Source: Pseudooctadecabacter jejudonensis (GTDB lineage: Bacteria; Pseudomonadota; Alphaproteobacteria; Rhodobacterales; Rhodobacteraceae). Taken from it: a stretch of 64,000 nt of DNA. The stretch lies in the NCBI RefSeq assembly GCF_900172275.1, contig NZ_FWFT01000006.1, positions 1 to 64,000 on the forward strand, given 5' to 3'. Below, piece after piece: positions 8,404-15,651 of the stretch (within the stretch, counting starts at the first letter, position 1; each line of letters begins with the position of its first letter). The translations under genes were made by a program, and so were the position numbers. The notes below the pieces were generated by a model, which saw only the letters and a program-made list of their open reading frames with translations, was not told where the DNA came from and did not search any database.

Positions 8404-9207
8404 ATGACGAGTTCGGAAGACTTCACAGCAGCGGTCGGAAATGCGTTGCCCTTTCTGCGGCGCTATGGGCGCGCTTTGACGGGTGATCAAACCACAGGCG
8501 ATACTTACGCTGCCGCAGCACTTGAAGCGCTTTTGACGGACCGGTCGACCGCCACGGGCTCAAGCTCCGTGAAAGTGGGCCTGTTTAAAGTATTCCATAC
8601 CCTCTGGAAAAGTTCCGGCTCTCCGGTCGATGACGGCGAAAGCGGTCTGCGCGCCACAGCACAGCGCCATCTTTCGCGGCTGACCGAAAACACCCGCGAG
8701 GCCCTTTTGTTGTCCACCATCGAAGAGTTCAAGTTGGGCGAAGTGGCCGAGATCATGCAGGTCGAGGTGTCCGAGGCCGAACATCTGGTCAATTTGGCAC
8801 GGGTTGAGATGGAAGACGCGATTTCGGGCAGCGTCATGATCATCGAAGACGAAGCGATTATCGCCATGGATCTGGAATCCGTCGTGGCAGACATGGGGCA
8901 CCGCGTGACCGGAATTGCACGCACCCAATCAGAGGCTGTGGCGCTTGCCAATGCAGACCGCCCCGATCTGATCCTCAGTGACATCCAGCTCGCAGACAAT
9001 TCGTCCGGGATTGATGCAACGAACGACATCCTCTCCGCCCATCCCGGTCTCCCTGTCATCTTTATCACTGCATTCCCGGAACGTTTGCTGACAGGCGAAT
9101 GCAAAGAGCCCGCCTTCCTGATCTCAAAACCATATACGGAACATCAGGTCCGGTCGGCTGTCAGTCAGGCCATGTTCTTTTCGTCGACCGAAACTCTGTC
9201 GAGCTGA
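8404..9207 (+). CDS. phyR: PhyR anti-anti-sigma response regulator
   Basis: 267 aa. The N-terminal half (about 1-135) is a sigma-like domain with degenerate region 2 and region 4 that mimics EcfG; the C-terminal half (about 142-260) is a receiver with acidic pocket IIEDE, the phosphoacceptor Asp193 in LILSDIQL, Thr in FITAF and Lys in LISKPY. Phosphorylation opens the sigma-like domain to NepR. Gene placement opposite nepR-ecfG is typical of the locus in alphaproteobacteria. A terminator follows the stop. Confidence 0.95.
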   Translation: MTSSEDFTAAVGNALPFLRRYGRALTGDQTTGDTYAAAALEALLTDRSTATGSSSVKVGLFKVFHTLWKSSGSPVDDGESGLRATAQRHLSRLTENTREALLLSTIEEFKLGEVAEIMQVEVSEAEHLVNLARVEMEDAISGSVMIIEDEAIIAMDLESVVADMGHRVTGIARTQSEAVALANADRPDLILSDIQLADNSSGIDATNDILSAHPGLPVIFITAFPERLLTGECKEPAFLISKPYTEHQVRSAVSQAMFFSSTETLSS

Positions 9208-9236
9208 GGCGACGAACCGACGCAAACCCTTGATAC

Positions 9237-9266
9237 AAAAGCCCCGCCATTTCGGCGGGACTTTTT
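9237..9266 (+). terminator. Intrinsic terminator after phyR
   Basis: Stem GCCCCGCC / GGCGGGAC (one mismatch) with an ATTTC loop and a five-T tract, 30 nt after the phyR stop. The A-run on the 5' side means it may also serve dps on the - strand. Confidence 0.75.
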
Positions 9267-9284
9267 CGTCTATTGCGACGCGTT

Positions 9285-9782
9285 TCAACCTTTGGCAATT
9301 GCGCGCAACATCCACGCGGCCTGTTCGTGGAAGGCGGATCGCTCCGTTGCCAGATCTTCGGTCACAGGATCCTTGTGATCACCGGCCAATTCGACCAAGG
9401 CGTGCAAACGATGTGCAACGCGTTCATGATCAGAGGCCAATTGTTCGCACATCTCGCCCGCGCTGGGCAGGGTGTCCGCGTCTTCAATAACCGACCGTTT
9501 CATGATGTCCGCCATTGCATGGGGCGCAAACTGGCCCAAGGCGCGACTGCGTTCCGCCAATTCGTCGGCGGCTTTGAACATGTCTTCGTACTGGGTCTCG
9601 GTCAGGTTGTGGATCGAATAGAAGAGGGGGCCTTCGACGTTCCAATGATATGTATGCGTCTTGAAGAGCAAACGGTACGTGTCGGCCAAAACATCCGCCA
9701 AGCCATCAGCGACAGCCTTGACGTCACGCACGCCGGATTTCACGGGTGTTGTTTCGGGCACGACTTTCAATGCGTCTGTCAT
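9285..9782 (-). CDS. dps: Dps-family DNA-protecting ferritin-like protein
   Basis: 165 aa from the ATG at 9782, which has an AGGAG Shine-Dalgarno; earlier in-frame codons overlap the promoter. The first ferroxidase-site helix KTHTYHWNVEGPLFYSIH and the second, with the ADELAERSRALG run, are the Dps signature. Dps dodecamers oxidise and store iron with peroxide and coat DNA. A perfect EcfG-type promoter sits 31 nt upstream, fitting a stress-induced role. Confidence 0.92.
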   Translation of the reverse strand: MTDALKVVPETTPVKSGVRDVKAVADGLADVLADTYRLLFKTHTYHWNVEGPLFYSIHNLTETQYEDMFKAADELAERSRALGQFAPHAMADIMKRSVIEDADTLPSAGEMCEQLASDHERVAHRLHALVELAGDHKDPVTEDLATERSAFHEQAAWMLRAIAKG

Positions 9783-9812
9783 AGGGAACTCCTTTTTTGT
9801 GTTCGCCCCGTC

Positions 9813-9837
9813 AACGCACATCCGTCTTTTATGTTCC
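9813..9837 (-). promoter_or_regulatory. EcfG-type promoter for dps
   Basis: Read on the - strand: GGAAC (9837-9833), 16 bases, CGTT (9816-9813). Exact match to the consensus, 31 nt before the dps ATG, in the 56-nt gap after the upstream gene. Confidence 0.85.
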
Positions 9838-9838
9838 G

Positions 9839-10174
9839 TCAGCCGCTGCCTTGACGCGCCATTGCGCGGCGCACCGCGTGCAACAACATGTCTTGTGAAA
9901 ATGGGCGCTGCAGCCGGACGATGCCGTCAAATTCTGCGTCAGCCGTGTCGGTCTTGCCCGGCCCCGTAAAAATAATCGTAGCCCCCTGGGACAGCCACGA
10001 AACAAGGGCCTTCTGGTTTAATTCAGCGTCGGCGATCAGGATGTCTGCCGCGACCTTTTGCACCTGATGAAGCGTCGCAACCGAACTGATTTTGCTCTGC
10101 GCAAAATTGGCGCGCAGGGTTTCTACTATGTCGATCCGCACAAAGGGATCGTTCTCAACGATTACGATGATCAT
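9839..10174 (-). CDS. Stand-alone receiver-domain protein, degenerate
   Basis: 111 aa with the fold of a single response-regulator receiver: beta-1 IVIVENDPF with acidic residues near 7-9, a likely phosphoacceptor Asp in ILIADAEL near residue 51, and Thr in IIFTG near residue 69. The conserved Lys before Pro-Phe is replaced by Arg (LQRPFS), and spacing is tight, so phosphorylation may be weak or absent. No output domain. Position within the stress island suggests a modulator of the PhyR pathway, which is inference. No EcfG match was found upstream. Confidence 0.7.
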   Translation of the reverse strand: MIIVIVENDPFVRIDIVETLRANFAQSKISSVATLHQVQKVAADILIADAELNQKALVSWLSQGATIIFTGPGKTDTADAEFDGIVRLQRPFSQDMLLHAVRRAMARQGSG

Positions 10175-10209
10175 TTAGCTGCTCAGTTCTGAAATTCCCT
10201 CCCCCTTAT

Positions 10210-10234
10210 GGAACTGTCTGGCCTGCCACGCATT
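10210..10234 (+). promoter_or_regulatory. Candidate EcfG-type promoter (one mismatch)
   Basis: GGAAC (10210-10214), 16 bases, CATT (10231-10234). It lies 36 nt before the TTG start chosen for the Crp/Fnr gene. Confidence 0.5.
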
Positions 10235-10270
10235 AAACTAGGACATAGCAAACAGAGGAAGGAACAAGTT

Positions 10271-10999
10271 TTGTCGACAATGTGTGAAACATGCCCGCTG
10301 CATAAAAGTGAGTTGTTTCAGGATGTTCCAGATGACCAAAGGCAGATCACTCAGCGCTATAAATCTGGGGAATTGCGGGTTGAACCCGGTACACCGCTGA
10401 TGATGGAGGGATCGAACGCGCCTCAACTTTACACCGCTCTGCGGGGAATGGGCCTGCGTTATACGACACTGCCAAATGGCAATCGTCAGGTGATTAATTT
10501 TATTTTTCCAGGCGATTTTATCGGTCTTCAAGCGGGCGTGATGGGTGAAATGCACCATTCGGTCGAAGCGACGACGTCCATGACCCTGTGTGTGTTTGAT
10601 CGGTCCGAATTTTTCAATTTTTTCAAATCAAACCCATACCGCGGGTACGACATCACGTGGATGGCCGCGACCGAAGAACATTTCTTGGGCGACAGCTTGG
10701 CAACGGTTGGTCAACGGTCGGCATATGAAGCTGTGTCATGGGCCCTTTATAAGCTGTTCCAGAAAGGCGACGCTTTGGGGATGGTAAATGCCGCCCAGAT
10801 GCCATTGCCCTTTCGCCAACAGGATTTGGCCGATGCGCTTGGCCTGTCCCTCGTCCACACCAACAAAACGCTGGCCAAACTGCGGTCCAAACAACTTGCG
10901 TCTTGGTCGGATGGCAAATTGCAGGTGAACGATTGTGAGGCTTTGGCCGAGGCCGCCTTGGTTGAGCATGAGCCGCTGAAACCAAGACCCTTTTTGTAA
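10271..10999 (+). CDS. Crp/Fnr-family transcriptional regulator
   Basis: About 242 aa. A cyclic-nucleotide-type beta-barrel (GTPLMMEGSNAPQLYTALRG ... INFIFPGDFIGL) is followed by a dimerisation helix and a winged helix-turn-helix near residues 180-205 (FRQQDLADALGLSLVHTNKTLAKLR). The N-terminus has the Cys motif MCETCPLHK. The TTG at 10271 is chosen because AGGAAGG lies eight bases upstream; the ATG at 10280 has 17 bases to the same site, and the ATG at 10208 overlaps the putative promoter. Whether the Cys pair binds a cofactor is unknown. Confidence 0.8.
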   Translation: MSTMCETCPLHKSELFQDVPDDQRQITQRYKSGELRVEPGTPLMMEGSNAPQLYTALRGMGLRYTTLPNGNRQVINFIFPGDFIGLQAGVMGEMHHSVEATTSMTLCVFDRSEFFNFFKSNPYRGYDITWMAATEEHFLGDSLATVGQRSAYEAVSWALYKLFQKGDALGMVNAAQMPLPFRQQDLADALGLSLVHTNKTLAKLRSKQLASWSDGKLQVNDCEALAEAALVEHEPLKPRPFL

Positions 11000-11010
11000 C
11001 ATCGGTGCAA

Positions 11011-11031
11011 AGGCTGGCAATCGGCCAGCCT
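11011..11031. terminator. Hairpin between convergent genes
   Basis: AGGCTGGC / GCCAGCCT with a five-base loop, 11 nt after the Crp/Fnr stop and 20 nt beyond the 3' end of the convergent gene. There is no long T tract on either strand, so termination is likely but not certain. Confidence 0.5.
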
Positions 11032-11050
11032 CCACCGGTTTACCAAAAAT

Positions 11051-11266
11051 TTAGGCCTTCTCGACCTCTGTCACTGATTTCAAAACCTCTCCGCCATCGT
11101 CTTGTTTTATTTTGAACGCAGGTTCGTCATCTGACGCGTTGCGGGTCACCTCCGTTCCCTCAATCTTCAGCGTGATTTTCTGGGTGTAGATCTTTACGAT
11201 CTCGCCTGATCCGGTGCCATTGCCCCAGTTCCATTCGACTGTGTCGCCCTCGTTGAATTTTGTCAT
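11051..11266 (-). CDS. Small TUDOR-like protein (DUF2945/HVA1 type)
   Basis: 71 aa from the ATG at 11266 (GGAG ten bases upstream; an ATG at 11278 would leave almost no leader after the promoter). MTKFNEGDTVEWNWGNGTG, then a lysine-rich turn and EVTRNASDDEPAFKIKQDDG, is the pattern of the short SH3/Tudor-like proteins annotated as DUF2945 or hypervirulence-associated. The binding partner is unknown. A consensus EcfG promoter lies 28 nt upstream. Confidence 0.7.
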   Translation of the reverse strand: MTKFNEGDTVEWNWGNGTGSGEIVKIYTQKITLKIEGTEVTRNASDDEPAFKIKQDDGGEVLKSVTEVEKA

Positions 11267-11293
11267 GTCCGTCTCCATCAAGTTACGTGTCCT

Positions 11294-11319
11294 AACGATG
11301 ACGGACAGGGGGCAGTTCC
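11294..11319 (-). promoter_or_regulatory. EcfG-type promoter for the TUDOR-like gene
   Basis: Read on the - strand: GGAAC (11319-11315), 17 bases, CGTT (11297-11294). Exact match, in the gap between the FNT gene and the small gene, 28 nt before the ATG. Confidence 0.8.
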
Positions 11320-11320
11320 G

Positions 11321-12181
11321 TCATCCGTCCAGATGCGGGGTGCTCTCCATCTCGTCTCTGACTTGCCCGTAGGCCATGATGGAAAAGACCACCGTGCCGC
11401 CAACCACATTTCCGAAAAAGACGGGGATGAAAAAGGTCGACACCGCCGGCCATAGGCCAAGCTGGCCTTGGATCATCAGGTAGGCCATCTCGACGGACCC
11501 AGCGACAATGTGTGTGAAATCCCCTGCGGCGATCAACCACGTGAACACAATGATGACGAAAAAGCCCACGGCCTCCGCCTGGGGCACCATCCACACGATC
11601 GCGGCGATCAGGATGCCTGCGGGGATTGCACGAAAAAACGCTTCAGACGGGGTGAAGCCCATGGCGTGACGGGACAGCTCCATCAGGGCGGGGGTCAGGT
11701 CGTCGGGCAGGGCGGGGGTAAACACATAAAGGGCCGCAATTGCAAAGGCCCCGATGATGTTTGCCCCAAGAACCACACCCCAAACCCGCGCAGCACGGGC
11801 GACATTTGCCCAACAAAAATCGTGAAGAACCGGTAGAACTGTCGTAATCGTGTTTTCTGTGAACAGCTGCATCCGGCTGAGAATGACAATCAAGAACCCA
11901 AGGGAATACCCCAGATTTTCGATCAGATAACGTGAAGGCGTGTCGGGCAGATGTGTTCTGAAGATCGCCTCACCGACCACCGAAAAGCTGATCATCACCC
12001 CCGCCGCGATCCCAGACCACATTAAAGACCGCGTTGTGCGGTCCAATTCTTCTTCGCCGTCACGGCGGATCACTTCATAAATCAGCTTAGGCGCAAGTTT
12101 GGCCGCATCTTCAACCGACGCCTCCTCAACCTCTTGCTTTATTGGTGTTTTGGACTGAGTGCCGCTGTGGGGACGCGTCAT
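11321..12181 (-). CDS. Formate/nitrite transporter (FNT)-family channel
   Basis: 286 aa with a charged cytoplasmic N-terminus (about 1-50) and six hydrophobic segments between 52 and 270. FNT signatures are visible: LYSLG-like glycine segment NLGYSLGFLIVIL, the TENTITTVLP element and GFTPSEAFFRAIPAG. FNT pentamers conduct small monovalent anions. The N-terminal extension and sequence resemble the YfdC-type subfamily of unknown substrate. It sits between stress-induced genes; a GCAAC-N17-CGTT element (12231-12206) upstream is one base from the EcfG consensus. Confidence 0.83.
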   Translation of the reverse strand: MTRPHSGTQSKTPIKQEVEEASVEDAAKLAPKLIYEVIRRDGEEELDRTTRSLMWSGIAAGVMISFSVVGEAIFRTHLPDTPSRYLIENLGYSLGFLIVILSRMQLFTENTITTVLPVLHDFCWANVARAARVWGVVLGANIIGAFAIAALYVFTPALPDDLTPALMELSRHAMGFTPSEAFFRAIPAGILIAAIVWMVPQAEAVGFFVIIVFTWLIAAGDFTHIVAGSVEMAYLMIQGQLGLWPAVSTFFIPVFFGNVVGGTVVFSIMAYGQVRDEMESTPHLDG

Positions 12182-12205
12182 TGGTTTTCCTTACATTTCC
12201 GCCCC

Positions 12206-12231
12206 AACGCCCGCATCCAGCCGATGGTTGC
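12206..12231 (-). promoter_or_regulatory. Weak EcfG-like promoter candidate for the FNT gene
   Basis: Read on the - strand: GCAAC (12231-12227), 17 bases, CGTT (12209-12206), 25 nt before the FNT ATG. One mismatch lies in the more conserved -35 element, so this is tentative. Confidence 0.3.
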
Positions 12232-12250
12232 AATTTTTTTCACTTGCGGG

Positions 12251-12276
12251 GGAACCAAACTGCGGCCCCCTGCGTT
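12251..12276 (+). promoter_or_regulatory. EcfG-type promoter for the MscS gene
   Basis: GGAAC (12251-12255), 17 bases, CGTT (12273-12276); exact consensus, 29 nt before the ATG at 12306. Confidence 0.83.
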
Positions 12277-12305
12277 CGGCACCGTCACAGGCAAAGAAAA
12301 GACCA

Positions 12306-13223
12306 ATGGAAACCATCGACACTTTGACAAATGACGTGACAGGCTGGTTCGACAGCTTGATGCAGACCGAGCTGTTTAACGGACAGTCCTTGGCTGATTT
12401 GTTGACGCTTGAGGCCATCCTCGGTCTTGCAGGCTCCCTGCTTGGTGCGGCCGCGATCCTTGTTTTGGGCTTCATCGTCGCCGGTTTCGTGTCGCGCCGC
12501 ATTCGCAACATCGGCAAGAAACACAAAAAGCTGGACAACACGCTGTTCACCTTTTTGGGCAATATCGCGCGCTATGTCATCTTGGGGTTTGCAGCGCTTT
12601 TCATTCTCAACACCTTTGGCATCCAGACAACGTCCGTCGTGGCGGTCATCGGTGCTGCGGGCCTCGCTATTGGTCTGGCCCTGCAAGGTACGTTGTCCAA
12701 TGTTGCGGCAGGCGTGATGATCATCTTTTTCCGCCCGCTGAAGATCGGTGATTTCGTCTCGGTAAATGGCGTCATGGGCACGGTGCAGGATGTGACGTTG
12801 AACTACACCGAAATCGCCAGCCTCGGGAACGTCATGGTCGTCGTCCCCAACTCCGAGGTGTGGGGCAACACCATCTACAACTATTCCGTTTACGACACCC
12901 GCCGCGCCGAATGGGAATTTGGTGTGGGCTATGGTGTGAACCTTGCGCAGGCCGAAAAGGTTATCATCGACACGATCATGTCGGATGAAAGGTCCATGAC
13001 AGACCCTGAGCCGTTCATTCAGGTGAACAATCTTGGCGGCAGCAGCGTCGATTTTCTGGTCCGCGTCTGGTGCGCGTCGGATGTCTATTTTCAGTATCAG
13101 GCCGACATGAAACGCAAAGTCAAAGAGGCGTTGGACGACGCCAATATCAACATTCCCTTCCCCACTCGCACGCTTGTCTATGAAAATTCAGAGGACGAGC
13201 AGGCGAGTATCGCTGCACAATAA
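12306..13223 (+). CDS. Small-conductance mechanosensitive channel, MscS family
   Basis: 305 aa from the ATG at 12306. The frame is open further upstream, but that stretch holds the promoter. Three membrane helices are seen (about 35-60, 80-105, 108-130). The pore helix is glycine/alanine-rich (GAAGLAIGLALQGTLSNVAAG), and the following FFRPLKIGDFV begins the cytoplasmic beta domain. MscS channels release osmolytes on hypo-osmotic shock. The EcfG-type promoter upstream links it to the general stress response. Confidence 0.92.
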   Translation: METIDTLTNDVTGWFDSLMQTELFNGQSLADLLTLEAILGLAGSLLGAAAILVLGFIVAGFVSRRIRNIGKKHKKLDNTLFTFLGNIARYVILGFAALFILNTFGIQTTSVVAVIGAAGLAIGLALQGTLSNVAAGVMIIFFRPLKIGDFVSVNGVMGTVQDVTLNYTEIASLGNVMVVVPNSEVWGNTIYNYSVYDTRRAEWEFGVGYGVNLAQAEKVIIDTIMSDERSMTDPEPFIQVNNLGGSSVDFLVRVWCASDVYFQYQADMKRKVKEALDDANINIPFPTRTLVYENSEDEQASIAAQ

Positions 13224-13251
13224 CTCTCCCGCACATTGTGCAGCATTTTAG

Positions 13252-13281
13252 CGGGCGCGACGTCCCCCCGTCGCGCCCGCC
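13252..13281. terminator. Strong bidirectional hairpin
   Basis: A 12-bp perfect stem (GCGGGCGCGACG / CGTCGCGCCCGC) with a six-base loop, placed between the convergent MscS and DUF1653 genes. A short CTTTG follows on the + strand and AAAAT (T-rich on the - strand) precedes it. Confidence 0.75.
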
Positions 13282-13287
13282 TTTGAT

Positions 13288-13584
13288 TCAGTCGTCCGAA
13301 GGCTGCGCCGCCTCATCGACAGCAACCAGCGTGATCGGGGAAAAGCGACCGTCTTCGAATTCGTCCGCTGACCGGACCCAAACCGTGCCGTCCGCATCGT
13401 CATAAATCGCAACCCGCGACCGATCCGCTTCCAACACGCCATAACCCAACAAACGGTAACCGCCGCCCTTTTTGTGCCGGTGCGTCGGGTGCCACGGCGT
13501 TTGTCCAAAGGGTGGTGCGGGCGGTTGCGCGTGCGGTGTGGGGGGCGAGATATCCCGCCCCAACCAAGTTTTCAGCCAGCTCAT
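13288..13584 (-). CDS. DUF1653 domain protein
   Basis: 98 aa. A proline-rich N-terminus (about 12-37) is followed by the DUF1653 core from about residue 38: HKKGGGYRLLGYGVLE ... DGTVWVRSADEFEDGRF. The domain is short and of unknown function. Its start overlaps the stop of the ribonucleotide reductase gene by 4 nt, so it is translated from the same message; a link to nucleotide metabolism is suggested only by that. Confidence 0.75.
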   Translation of the reverse strand: MSWLKTWLGRDISPPTPHAQPPAPPFGQTPWHPTHRHKKGGGYRLLGYGVLEADRSRVAIYDDADGTVWVRSADEFEDGRFSPITLVAVDEAAQPSDD

Positions 13585-15305
13585 GTCGACAAAACCGATC
13601 CTGTCACGTCATTTGGACGAAAGGTTGTGCAGCCTTTGCAGCCGCTGTCAAACGCATCGCGGTAGACGGATTTGAACGCCTCGAATGAGATGTCTTCAGG
13701 ACAGTTGACGGTTTTTGAAATGCCGCTGTCCACCCATTTTTGTGCCGCCGCTTGCATCGCCACATGATCGGCGGGGCTGAGGTCCGCGACAGACACAAAA
13801 CTCTCGGGCAGGGGCGTGTCTTCCCCATAAAGGCGGCCAAAGACCATCGCGGCATAGTCCATGACCCGTTCCGTTTCTTTCGTGCCATCGGGACGTGTGA
13901 CGACACGATTGAACGAGGTCGCAAAGATAGGTTCAATCCCCGAAGACACATTGCCCGCCAGCATGGAAATCGTGCCTGTGGGTGCGATCGAGGTCAGCGT
14001 CGCATTGCGCAGCCCGTGCTCTGCCACAAGGGCGCGCACCTCTGGGTCCAACGACTGAACTTGCGCGGTTTGCATGTGATGGGCTGCATCGAAATCGGGA
14101 AAGGCGCCGCGTTCGCGCGCCAAATCCGCCGATGCCGCGTAGGCCGCATTCTGTAGCGTCTGCATCCAGCTGCCCAACAAGAACACCGCCTTGGCGGAGC
14201 CATATTTTGCACCCAGCATCGCAATTGCATCTGCCACACCCGTGACGCCGATCCCAATACGGCGTTGACGTTTCGCCAGTGCAGCCTGCTGCGCCAAAGG
14301 AAACCGCGACACTTCAAGCACATTGTCGAGCATCCGCACAGCCGTCGACGTCAGAGACCGAAGCCGCCCCACATCCAGCCGCGCCTCCTTGGTAAATGGA
14401 TTGGACACCAATTGTGCCAGGTTGATCGACGCCAAGGGGCAGGTTCCGAACGGCGGCAATGGTTGTTCCGCACACGAATTGGTCGCCGCAATCGTTTCGC
14501 GGTAGTGCATGGGGTTCTGCGCGTTGATCCGGTCGATAAACAGAACACCTGGCTCCGCCGCGCTGTGGGTCTGTTTCATGATGACATTCCACAGATCGCG
14601 GGCCCGCACGGTGCGTGTGACCTCACCCTCCCATTTCAAGGACCAAGTCCGGTCTTCTTCCACAGCTTCCATGAAATCGTCGGTGACCATGACAGACAGG
14701 TTGAAATTGCGCAGGCGGGTGCGGTCCGATTTGGCCATGACAAAGGCTTCGATATCCGGGTGATCGCAGCGCATCGTGGCCATCATCGCCCCGCGTCCCA
14801 TGCCTGTGACCAACATGCGGCACGTCGCGTCGAAAATATCCATGGCCGCAAGGGGGCCAGCGGCCGGACAATCAAGGCCTTCGACACGAAAGCCTGAAGG
14901 CCGCAGGGTTGAGAAATCGAACCCGATTCCGCCGCCCATTTTCATGGTCAGGGCTGCATCTTTGAGGGTATCCATGATGCCTTCAACGCTGTCGGGCAGC
15001 GTGCGCATGACGAATGTGTTCGAAAGGGTCACATGCCGGTCCGTGCCAGAGCCTGCGAGAATGCGGCCCGCCGGGATCAGCTGGAAATTCTGCATCGCTG
15101 CAAAGAACTGCCCTTCGATTTTTGCACGTTGGGTGCCGTCTTCACAGGCCGCCAGTCCGGCCGCAACACGCGACCATGTGTTTTGGATTGTATGATCATG
15201 GCAGTGACCATCGGTTTTGTGCTGATATTTTGCAGCCCAAATCTGCTCTGAGATTGGCTGCGAAAGGCCCACAGGGCCACTGTTCACACGATGTGTGTCC
15301 TTCAT
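13581..15305 (-). CDS. nrdJ: Adenosylcobalamin-dependent (class II) ribonucleotide reductase
   Basis: 574 aa from the ATG at 15305; a GTG at 15317 is in frame but has no ribosome site. Reduces ribonucleotides to deoxyribonucleotides with a B12-generated thiyl radical. The radical-cysteine motif NSCAE is at 277-281 (Cys278, Glu280), the second redox Cys is Cys289 in FGTCPLASIN, and the phosphate-binding SIAPTGTIS is present near 440. The position equal to the first redox Cys of class II enzymes (ACF in Thermotoga NrdJ) is NTF here (Thr97). The C-terminus has GCKGCTTFRP. Shorter than many class II enzymes, with no ATP cone seen. Confidence 0.85.
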   Translation of the reverse strand: MKDTHRVNSGPVGLSQPISEQIWAAKYQHKTDGHCHDHTIQNTWSRVAAGLAACEDGTQRAKIEGQFFAAMQNFQLIPAGRILAGSGTDRHVTLSNTFVMRTLPDSVEGIMDTLKDAALTMKMGGGIGFDFSTLRPSGFRVEGLDCPAAGPLAAMDIFDATCRMLVTGMGRGAMMATMRCDHPDIEAFVMAKSDRTRLRNFNLSVMVTDDFMEAVEEDRTWSLKWEGEVTRTVRARDLWNVIMKQTHSAAEPGVLFIDRINAQNPMHYRETIAATNSCAEQPLPPFGTCPLASINLAQLVSNPFTKEARLDVGRLRSLTSTAVRMLDNVLEVSRFPLAQQAALAKRQRRIGIGVTGVADAIAMLGAKYGSAKAVFLLGSWMQTLQNAAYAASADLARERGAFPDFDAAHHMQTAQVQSLDPEVRALVAEHGLRNATLTSIAPTGTISMLAGNVSSGIEPIFATSFNRVVTRPDGTKETERVMDYAAMVFGRLYGEDTPLPESFVSVADLSPADHVAMQAAAQKWVDSGISKTVNCPEDISFEAFKSVYRDAFDSGCKGCTTFRPNDVTGSVLST

Positions 15306-15356
15306 TTTTGTATCCACCCAGGTTTGTATAAGCTCTCAGATATGTCCGTTTTGAGG

Positions 15357-15371
15357 TTAAGAAAGTGTTAA
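15357..15371. promoter_or_regulatory. CtrA-like box 1 (TTAA-N7-TTAA)
   Basis: TTAA 15357-15360, seven bases, TTAA 15368-15371; matches the full CtrA consensus of alphaproteobacteria. 52 nt from the nrdJ ATG. Confidence 0.5.
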
Positions 15372-15504
15372 TCCCCAAGTTGAACGAGATGGATGACATA
15401 ACAAAGAATAAAGACTTTAGAATTTGCCTCAAATTTGACCCGTTAGCCTGAAATTAAGAGGTCCGCAGTATCCATAAAGCCACCTGTGATGGCGCGTGAT
15501 TGCG

Positions 15505-15519
15505 TTAATAAATAGTTAA
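15505..15519. promoter_or_regulatory. CtrA-like box 2 (TTAA-N7-TTAA)
   Basis: TTAA 15505-15508, seven bases, TTAA 15516-15519. About 130 nt upstream of the GGDEF-EAL gene, 134 nt from box 1. Confidence 0.55.
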
Positions 15520-15651
15520 TTTTCAGGGAATGCGGCCATGTATCCATATCTTTTACTACGCAAATCAATGGGCTAACGTTCTTATGCTGAGCTCAGGCAG
15601 ACTGTATGAAAGTGGACTATCAAATCACTCACCTTATGGTAGAATGACCCC

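Larger units (their letters stand above)
15306..15651. promoter_or_regulatory. AT-rich divergent intergenic region
   Basis: 346 bp between the divergent nrdJ and GGDEF-EAL genes, clearly richer in A+T than its surroundings. It holds two perfect TTAA-N7-TTAA boxes (listed separately). No cobalamin riboswitch, RNA gene or convincing small ORF was recognised. Confidence 0.6.

Noticed and set aside
12159-12305. N-terminal extension of the MscS gene
   Set aside because: It would place the EcfG promoter inside the coding sequence; the extension has no family match and the ATG at 12306 gives a normal MscS start.
15306-15651. Possible cobalamin riboswitch before the B12-dependent reductase
   Set aside because: No B12-box-like sequence or suitable structure could be recognised; only AT-rich DNA with CtrA-like boxes.
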